Source of the DNA: Calditrichota bacterium
Lineage (GTDB): Bacteria; Zhuqueibacterota; Zhuqueibacteria; Zhuqueibacterales; Geothermadaptataceae
Assembly (NCBI GenBank): GCA_008501545.1
Contig: QQUM01000051.1
Span: forward strand, 1 to 6,326
Length of the DNA stretch: 6,326 bases
Direction of reading: 5' to 3'
The notes under the pieces were generated by a model. The model was not told the origin of the DNA. It made no database searches and saw only the letters and a list, made by a program, of their open reading frames with translations. Position numbers and translations under genes: made by a program. How positions within the stretch are numbered: the first letter of the stretch is position 1; each line of letters begins with the position of its first letter. Of this stretch, positions 1 through 4,521 are shown piece by piece.

Positions 1-2
1 CT

Positions 3-554
3 TACAATAATTTTGTCATGCTGGAAAACAAGCTCAAAGAAGATATCGTTGAAGCAAGTCAGTTCTTCCGTGTTGAAAATATTGACGCTGCATTCTTTCC
101 GGTCTATGACGAAGATCTTGAATACGTCGCACGTCAGTTCAAGTATTTCAATATCAATGCACAAATACTTGGAAGTGAAAACTGGTATGCAGCTGAGTCA
201 AGCAAAAATAAAAATTTAGTTGATTACGTGGACAATGCGATATTTTCAAGCAGTTATTTTTATGATACAGATAAATTTATCCATCGGCATTTTCGAAATG
301 AGTTTCGCAAACACATGGGGGTAACACCGGGGAAAATGGAAATTTTGGGATATGATTCCGGACTCATGTTGCTAACTGTCCTGTCGAAGTCGATAAAATC
401 CCGCGAAGATATGCGTCGTGAACTGGCGACTATTCATGACCTGCAAGGTAAAAAAGGCGTTATAAACATGAACGAAAATCGTGTCAACGACAACGTGAAT
501 ATTCTTCAGTACCAAAACCGTCAGGTTGTCATGTTGCCCAAAGGATCAGAATGA
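3..554 (+). CDS. C-terminal part of a type I periplasmic-binding-fold protein (ABC substrate-binding / LppC-like), 5' partial
   Basis: The reading frame is open from the left edge and has no stop before position 552, so the apparent ATG at 18 is internal and the true start lies outside the window. The visible 183 residues resemble the second lobe of Peripla_BP_6 (branched-chain amino acid-binding or penicillin-binding-protein-activator type) proteins: a strand ending in AAFFPVYDED, a helix, then the family-typical stretch around AQILGSENWY, and later a GYDSGLMLLTVL helix followed by a segment (LQGKKGVINMNENRV) typical of the end of the fold. Such proteins bind small ligands in the periplasm, either for transport or, in LppC/LpoA-like members, as regulators. 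No ligand can be inferred. The stop overlaps the larE start by four bases (ATGA), so the two are probably translated together. The fold is fairly secure; the exact role is unknown. Confidence 0.7.
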   Translation, partial: YNNFVMLENKLKEDIVEASQFFRVENIDAAFFPVYDEDLEYVARQFKYFNINAQILGSENWYAAESSKNKNLVDYVDNAIFSSSYFYDTDKFIHRHFRNEFRKHMGVTPGKMEILGYDSGLMLLTVLSKSIKSREDMRRELATIHDLQGKKGVINMNENRVNDNVNILQYQNRQVVMLPKGSE

Positions 555-1369
555 TTTTGAATGGCATTACGCAAAAAATTTCGCTGGTTGAAAATTTTAT
601 TAAAGAGCAGGGTAGTGCAGTGATTGGATTGTCCGGTGGTGTCGATAGCACACTCGTAACACGAATTGCTCACGCCGTACTTGGTGATGATGTCCTGGCA
701 GTTATCGGTGCATCAGCGACTTTACCGCAGCGCGAGATGGATGAAGCAATCGATCTTGCGAAGCATATCGGTGTGAATTACCGGATCGTCGAGACGAATG
801 AAACCGATGATTTGAAGTTTAAGTCCAATCCTTCTGATCGCTGTTATTTTTGTAAAACCGAATTGTATTCAAAATTGCAGGACATCGCACAAAGCGAAGG
901 TTTTGCCTGTGTGCTTGATGGAACAAACGCCGATGATCTTGGTGACTATCGTCCAGGCTTGCGTGCAAACAAAGAACAACGCGTTGTTTCCCCACTGAAA
1001 GAAGCTGGCTTTACGAAGGACGATATTCGAAGCGCAGCAAAACAACTTGGCTTGCCAAACTGGGATAAACCAGCGATGCCATGCCTGTCATCCCGTTTTC
1101 CATACGGCCAGCCTATTGAGCTGAAAGCCTTGACGCAAGTTGAAAAAGCGGAGATGTATCTACGCGATTTGGGATTTCGAAACTGCCGTGTTCGGCACTA
1201 CGACAAAACGGCGAAAATTGAAGTGCCGGTCGATGATTTGGCACAACTTATCGCGAACGAAAACAGGGAGCGAATAACGGGACGATTTCGGGAGATAGGC
1301 TATATCTATGTGACTGTGGACCTGGATGGATTTGCGTCGGGGAATATGAACAAGGTCTTGAAAGTGTAA
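551..1369 (+). CDS. larE: ATP-dependent sacrificial sulfur transferase LarE
   Basis: This is a 272-residue PP-loop ATPase. The pyrophosphate-binding motif SGGVDS is at residues 28-33, a family-typical CYFCK motif is at 98-102, and the segment PAMPCLSSRFPYG (175-187) carries Cys178. By alignment Cys178 matches the cysteine that Lactobacillus LarE sacrifices: the enzyme adenylates the carboxylates of pyridinium-3,5-biscarboxylate mononucleotide and donates sulfur from that cysteine, which becomes dehydroalanine. The product is the precursor of the nickel-pincer nucleotide cofactor of lactate racemase and related enzymes. The only cysteine seen after Cys178 is Cys212, which suggests the sacrificial type rather than the iron-sulfur-cluster type; this is inference. 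The length fits the family. The start overlaps the upstream stop (ATGA), with AAAGGA five bases before the ATG. LarB and LarC, the usual partners, are not in the window. The gene ends at the terminator at 1391-1427. Confidence 0.93.
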   Translation: MILNGITQKISLVENFIKEQGSAVIGLSGGVDSTLVTRIAHAVLGDDVLAVIGASATLPQREMDEAIDLAKHIGVNYRIVETNETDDLKFKSNPSDRCYFCKTELYSKLQDIAQSEGFACVLDGTNADDLGDYRPGLRANKEQRVVSPLKEAGFTKDDIRSAAKQLGLPNWDKPAMPCLSSRFPYGQPIELKALTQVEKAEMYLRDLGFRNCRVRHYDKTAKIEVPVDDLAQLIANENRERITGRFREIGYIYVTVDLDGFASGNMNKVLKV

Positions 1370-1390
1370 TCGATTTTGAGTTATGACTCC

Positions 1391-1427
1391 AAACAAAAAA
1401 AGCGCTTTAATAGCGCTTTTTTTGTTT
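1391..1427. terminator. Bidirectional intrinsic terminator between convergent genes
   Basis: This is a perfect 16-bp inverted repeat (1391-1406 and 1412-1427) around a 5-nt loop, TTAAT. The GC-containing core AGCGCT is flanked by seven A on the left and seven T on the right, so each strand reads as a stem followed by a U tract. It lies 22 bases after the larE stop and 14 bases from the stop of the convergent outer-membrane protein gene, so it can end transcription from both sides. Confidence 0.93.
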
Positions 1428-1440
1428 ATAGAGATAATTT

Positions 1441-1974
1441 TTAATCACCAAGATGATACAATATGCCGCCAAGAATATTAAACTGCTCTGCATCGCCAAG
1501 ATGGTATGAAACTTCACCTGTTAAGGTCATTTTTTCATTGAGTTCATAATTCGCACCACCACCAACTTTGATACCAAATTCAGTAGAACTCACTGATTCT
1601 GAGCCGGAACCAAGAAAACCAAAATCAAAATCAACTTCAGTCTTAAACATGTGGATACCAACACCGGCGGAAGCGAAAGGCTTTATTGGGCTGTCTTCCA
1701 TTTCGAAAAAATAACGTCCCGTTGCGCCAAAGGCTAAATCACGAACAGATGCAGCACCAACAGATTTTGACCAATAAAGAATGCTGGCTTCCAATGCGAA
1801 TTGATTGATAGTACCGAGATCAGCAATACCTTCAAATCCGATTGTACTATCTATAACATCAGGATCAACAAGGCCGAGACGGAGACCAGCGCCTTTCAAA
1901 CCGATGTCGGATTGTGCAAAAGCACCACCTGTAACGAAAAGTAACGCCAATAAAACGAGTACCAGTTTTTTCAT
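1441..1974 (-). CDS. Small outer-membrane beta-barrel protein (OmpA-barrel-like)
   Basis: This is a 177-residue exported protein. Residues 1-20 form a clear Sec signal peptide: MKK, a leucine/valine-rich core, then a signal peptidase I site of AxA type (AFA, 18-20). The mature part alternates polar and hydrophobic residues in short strands separated by glycine-rich or acidic turns, for example the PFASAGVGIH strand and the later FGIKVGGGANYELNEKMTLTGEVSYHLGD hairpin region. This fits an eight-stranded barrel of the outer-membrane beta-barrel domain group. It does not end in the usual terminal Phe; the last residues are YHLGD. A TTG three bases upstream could extend the protein by one residue, but ATG at 1974 is preferred because GGAGA (1981-1985) lies six bases before it. 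The role (porin, adhesin or structural) cannot be told. The gene is probably transcribed alone and ends at the shared terminator. Confidence 0.82.
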   Translation of the reverse strand: MKKLVLVLLALLFVTGGAFAQSDIGLKGAGLRLGLVDPDVIDSTIGFEGIADLGTINQFALEASILYWSKSVGAASVRDLAFGATGRYFFEMEDSPIKPFASAGVGIHMFKTEVDFDFGFLGSGSESVSSTEFGIKVGGGANYELNEKMTLTGEVSYHLGDAEQFNILGGILYHLGD

Positions 1975-2021
1975 CAAATTTCTCCATGATATTGTTTTAG
2001 GGTAATTCTTAGTTGAGGCTA

Positions 2022-2050
2022 AAATTAGTAAATATCATTCAATATTGCAA
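2022..2050 (-). promoter_or_regulatory. Possible sigma70-type promoter of the beta-barrel gene
   Basis: On the minus strand, TTGCAA (2045-2050) is followed after 17 bases by TAATTT (2022-2027), in the AT-rich gap before the barrel gene. The implied leader would be about 40 nt long. In DNA this AT-rich such matches arise easily by chance, so this is only a candidate. Confidence 0.28.
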
Positions 2051-2148
2051 GGTGAATTTATGCTAATTTTTTAATAAAAATTATGAAAAATATTTATTTA
2101 AAACATTATCAATAAACAAAGTCTATCGTTCCATTCGCACGCAAATCT

Positions 2149-3687
2149 TTATTTTTCTTTTGCAGCCTTCGCAGTCGCTTCAAGTAGAATTGCCCGCATT
2201 TTTTCATTTAATTGTATTGTTTTTTTCGATGCGATCTTGCTTGCTATCCATAAAATGATCACAAAAATCAGGCATATCCAAAAATAGTGTGGATGCAGTA
2301 TAACTGCAAAAGAAATAATTCCATCGAACATTTTTGGTAGCACATACTCTAAAACATCACTGATTTGCTGCATGAGCCAATTTTTCGATTGCTCCGATGG
2401 GATCGCCGGTGGTTTGACCCAAAAATAAACGGCAGTTCCCAGCACAAACAGAATTGTTTCCAGTGAGATGCCATACAACCATTTGCGCAGGACAATCCAC
2501 CGGTTTGCAGATTTTTTGTTTTTTCGCCACTCCGCTGATTTCGAGAACTCCAAAGGGCGGCCGTTTTCACCTTCAATATCACCGACTATCGTGAAATTAT
2601 CCGGTAAGTTTCCCGGTGCATAATTGCCTGTTTGCCGCTTCAGTCGATGCAGGACACTGGTATGGATTCTCACGCGGCCAGTGAGTTTTTTTTCACAAAG
2701 CTGTGAAATGGGACGCGGGTGGTAGCGGTAAAAGACAGCCAGACCATCACGAGAATTGTACATACGGCCATTGACATGGCTGCTTCCGTAAACTTGCTTT
2801 ATTGCGCCGTTCTTAAATGCTAACTGTCTGTTGTGAGCACGTTCCATCATCCAGTAAAGGGCGACATTGGCCATACCATTGCGTGCGTAACCTCCACCAA
2901 CGTTGGAGTGCATACCCGCAAACCAGACTTGTTCAACTGTACCCTCTTTTCTTTTCGTCTCATCCCATACTTTTGGCAGAAAGGATAACCGTTCGTCATC
3001 GATTGCCAAAGCATGGCAGGCATATTTGACATTATCGGTGAGTTCGTAATTATAAAACCGGTGCGGAAAAATGACGTCGGTTATGAAATCCAGGGATTTG
3101 AAAAGCGCATTCAGCACCCAAACACCAATGCCGGTGATGTCCCATTTTTCAGGAAAACCAAGAGCGGATACAGTATCCCAAACACCAATGAACTCGATGT
3201 CGATTACACCGTGGGAATTTTTGTGTTCCCGAAACCTTCTTGCGAGTGCGGGTATGCTTTTCGACTTTTTATATGCTTTGTACGCATCATGCATGTATTC
3301 TTTGATTTTTTCATCAGATATGCTTTTACCGTGTGCATCAGTGTTTTTCATCAATCCACAGGCATGAATAAAACCAGAGAAGGCGCGAATCGTTGCTGCG
3401 CCGCGGCTGAAGCCGAAAAGATAAACCCGATCGCCGGGTTCGTAATTTCTTGCTAAAAACAAATACAGGTCACAGACATTTCTTTTAAAACCAAAACCAA
3501 AAGCTCCGGAAAGAGTGCGCCAGATTTTGTTGTTTCCCGTGCCGATCCCGTTATCATAGAACTTTATTTGTGGATTCCCGTCATCGTGCACATCAACCGA
3601 TTTGTAGATTTTGTAGACGTTGCTATCCGGGGAGTAGCCCCCTTTGTTTCCGGTGCCGTCCGCACAAAGAATGATATTTTTTGCCAT
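2149..3687 (-). CDS. DUF2235 alpha/beta-hydrolase with two C-terminal transmembrane segments (Tle1-like lipase fold)
   Basis: The protein has 512 residues. The N-terminus MAKNIILCADGTGN is typical of DUF2235. A nucleophile elbow YLFGFSRGAAT places the likely catalytic Ser at about residue 94. GVWDT puts an Asp at about 171, and MHSNVGGGY puts a His at about 260, so a Ser-Asp-His triad can be proposed. Two hydrophobic stretches near residues 404-424 and 460-484 look like membrane segments, followed by a short lysine-rich tail. The family includes type VI secretion phospholipase effectors of the Tle1 group and many uncharacterised hydrolases. No VgrG, Hcp, PAAR or immunity-like gene is visible, so an effector role is not shown. 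ATG at 3687 is chosen because AGGAGG (3693-3698) lies five bases upstream and the conserved N-terminus begins there. A TTG at 3759 would add 24 unconserved residues and overlap the transposase gene. Confidence 0.86.
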   Translation of the reverse strand: MAKNIILCADGTGNKGGYSPDSNVYKIYKSVDVHDDGNPQIKFYDNGIGTGNNKIWRTLSGAFGFGFKRNVCDLYLFLARNYEPGDRVYLFGFSRGAATIRAFSGFIHACGLMKNTDAHGKSISDEKIKEYMHDAYKAYKKSKSIPALARRFREHKNSHGVIDIEFIGVWDTVSALGFPEKWDITGIGVWVLNALFKSLDFITDVIFPHRFYNYELTDNVKYACHALAIDDERLSFLPKVWDETKRKEGTVEQVWFAGMHSNVGGGYARNGMANVALYWMMERAHNRQLAFKNGAIKQVYGSSHVNGRMYNSRDGLAVFYRYHPRPISQLCEKKLTGRVRIHTSVLHRLKRQTGNYAPGNLPDNFTIVGDIEGENGRPLEFSKSAEWRKNKKSANRWIVLRKWLYGISLETILFVLGTAVYFWVKPPAIPSEQSKNWLMQQISDVLEYVLPKMFDGIISFAVILHPHYFWICLIFVIILWIASKIASKKTIQLNEKMRAILLEATAKAAKEK

Positions 3688-3692
3688 TTCTT

Positions 3693-3698
3693 CCTCCT
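3693..3698 (-). promoter_or_regulatory. Shine-Dalgarno site that fixes the DUF2235 start
   Basis: A perfect AGGAGG on the minus strand lies five bases before ATG at 3687. It decides the start against the longer TTG-initiated frame. Confidence 0.85.
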
Positions 3699-3748
3699 GT
3701 TGCTCTGTGGGCAAAATTTCCATATTGGGGAAATTACAGTATACGTAT

Positions 3749-4276
3749 TTAAATTCCAATTCTTATTAAATAGATACTACATGACTTGCTGCTCCTCAAT
3801 TTTCCAGTCTGAATTCTGTCGAATTCAGCTACTTGGAAGCTCAATATGGCTCGTTCCGGAATTTTAATAATATAATCAACAACTTTTATAAACTTGGGTT
3901 CTATGCGCTCATCATTCCGTAGAGCATGATCATAGCCTTGTTTTTGTAATTTAACATTAAATGGTTTCAGAAGCACATTCAAATGCTTTCTAAAATATTT
4001 CATGGCTTTTTTTTGATCAGAACCTGTCTCGATCCCCATCAGCATGATATGAATATGATCGGGCATGCAGCAGTAAACAGGACTACACATAGCGTAGCGA
4101 AAGAGGGTGTGGATTAATATTTCTTTGAATTCGTAGTAAAATGCCCGAGAAAGCCAACCTGTTTTTCTATCTTCAATCGTCATCGTCCAGTGAACATACG
4201 CTTGACCTTGATAATACGCTGCAGGTAACCGTTTGAGATAATTATTACGGCCTTTGTATTTAGTTGATTGCCTCAT
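3749..4276 (-). CDS. REP-associated tyrosine transposase (RAYT, Y1 family), C-terminus probably replaced by a REP copy
   Basis: This 175-residue protein is a single-strand DNA transposase of the Y1/HUH class. The metal-binding HUH motif is HIH (residues 74-76) in CMPDHIHIMLMG. The conserved HALRND follows at 117-122, and VDYIIKIPERA carries the likely nucleophile Tyr135, equivalent to Tyr115 in VDYIYINP of E. coli TnpA_REP. Such enzymes cut and join REP hairpins next to a GTAG tetranucleotide, and REP copies of that kind surround this gene. Family members normally continue after the PERAGLV-like motif with a Trp/Tyr-rich tail (W..YPYSG type). Here that tail is missing: residues 149-156 are encoded by a REP palindrome, and the last part looks like translated intergenic DNA. 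Catalytic residues are intact, but activity is uncertain. The ATG has a weak GGGGG ribosome site four bases upstream. The DUF2235 start lies 61 bp downstream. Confidence 0.85.
   Translation of the reverse strand: MRQSTKYKGRNNYLKRLPAAYYQGQAYVHWTMTIEDRKTGWLSRAFYYEFKEILIHTLFRYAMCSPVYCCMPDHIHIMLMGIETGSDQKKAMKYFRKHLNVLLKPFNVKLQKQGYDHALRNDERIEPKFIKVVDYIIKIPERAILSFQVAEFDRIQTGKLRSSKSCSIYLIRIGI
3809..3832 (-). repeat. REP element, 3' copy inside the RAYT reading frame
   Basis: Read on the minus strand: head GTAG, arm CTGAATTC, loop GACA, arm GAATTCAG. The 8-bp stem is perfect. Compared with the upstream copies, the second stem pair has changed from C-G to T-A on both arms. An imperfect outer extension, TTCCA on one side and TGGAA on the other, may lengthen the stem. 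The copy is read in frame by the RAYT gene as VAEFDRIQ. Confidence 0.85.
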
Positions 4277-4326
4277 TTTGCCCCCATTTTCAATTCTTAT
4301 CGTATAGTTTTAAAGTCTGCATTATC

Positions 4327-4350
4327 CCGAATTCTGGCGAATTCGGCTAC
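4327..4350 (-). repeat. REP element, minus orientation, tandem unit 1
   Basis: On the minus strand: GTAG (4347-4350), arm CCGAATTC (4339-4346), loop GCCA (4335-4338), arm GAATTCGG (4327-4334). The 8-bp stem is perfect. The GTAG head directly abuts the stem, as in classical REPs. Confidence 0.88.
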
Positions 4351-4380
4351 GCATGAACTCATTCTAGCTGGTCGTCCATC

Positions 4381-4399
4381 GTAGCAGAACTCGTCAGAG
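4381..4399 (+). repeat. Truncated REP element, plus orientation, tandem unit 1
   Basis: The plus strand has GTAG, arm CAGAACTC and loop GTCA, but only GAG remains of the second arm before the next 80-bp unit begins. The duplication junction therefore cuts the palindrome. The complete version is at 4461-4484. Confidence 0.75.
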
Positions 4400-4406
4400 C
4401 ATTATC

Positions 4407-4430
4407 CCGAATTCTGGCGAATTCGGCTAC
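4407..4430 (-). repeat. REP element, minus orientation, tandem unit 2
   Basis: Identical to the copy at 4327-4350: GTAG head at 4427-4430, 8-bp stem, GCCA loop on the minus strand. Confidence 0.88.
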
Positions 4431-4460
4431 GCATGAACTCATTCTAGCTGGCCGTCCATC

Positions 4461-4484
4461 GTAGCAGAACTCGTCAGAGTTCTG
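4461..4484 (+). repeat. Complete REP element, plus orientation, tandem unit 2
   Basis: Plus strand: GTAG (4461-4464), arm CAGAACTC (4465-4472), loop GTCA (4473-4476), arm GAGTTCTG (4477-4484). The 8-bp stem is perfect. Two stem pairs differ from the minus-oriented copies and both are compensated, which shows it belongs to the same structural family although the strand is reversed. Confidence 0.85.
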
Positions 4485-4497
4485 GCTTTTGGAAGCA

Positions 4498-4521
4498 CCA
4501 ATTCTAGCGAATTTCGGCTAA
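4498..4521 (-). repeat. Degenerate REP element overlapping the acylase stop codon
   Basis: Minus strand: TTAG in place of GTAG, arm CCGAAATTC, loop GCTA, arm GAATTGG. The inner five pairs (AATTC with GAATT) remain; the outer CC/GG pairs only across a 2-nt bulge. The TAG at 4518-4520 is the stop codon of the acylase gene. Confidence 0.7.

Larger units (their letters stand above)
4321..4480. repeat. Two tandem copies of an 80-bp REP-pair unit (BIME-like)
   Basis: Positions 4321-4400 and 4401-4480 are identical apart from two bases: T at 4372 against C at 4452, and C at 4400 against T at 4480. Each unit holds one minus-strand REP and one plus-strand REP with their GTAG heads facing each other across a 30-bp spacer. 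Identity may extend two bases further left (GC at 4319 and 4399). The near-identity points to a recent duplication. Confidence 0.95.
3809..4521 (-). mobile_element. RAYT gene with its flanking REP elements (REPtron-like unit)
   Basis: This span covers the RAYT gene plus the palindromic repeats on both sides: one copy at its 3' end and a block of five at its 5' side. All share a GTAG-like head and a hairpin with a 4-nt loop. Co-location of a RAYT with its own REP family is the known arrangement of these domesticated or semi-mobile units. No transposon ends or target-site duplications were identified, so the outer limits are simply those of the repeats. Confidence 0.72.

Noticed and set aside
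2064..2083. An 8-bp perfect inverted repeat (TAATTTTT with AAAAATTA, loop TAAT) downstream of the DUF2235 gene, as a possible terminator.
   Set aside because: It is made only of A and T in a very AT-rich gap, so the stem is weak and expected by chance.
3117..3190. An exact 14-bp direct repeat (CCCAAACACCAATG) at 3117-3130 and 3177-3190.
   Set aside because: Both copies encode IGVW on the minus strand in the same frame of the DUF2235 gene; with only two short copies this is most likely chance codon similarity.
3013..3456. A 147-residue plus-strand reading frame antisense to the DUF2235 gene.
   Set aside because: It is the shadow of a well-supported gene, lacks a recognisable domain and has no convincing ribosome site.
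3688..3759. A 24-residue N-terminal extension of the DUF2235 protein from a TTG at 3759.
   Set aside because: A perfect AGGAGG five bases before ATG 3687 and the conserved MAKNIILCADGTGN start favour the shorter form; the extension would overlap the RAYT gene and is not family-like.
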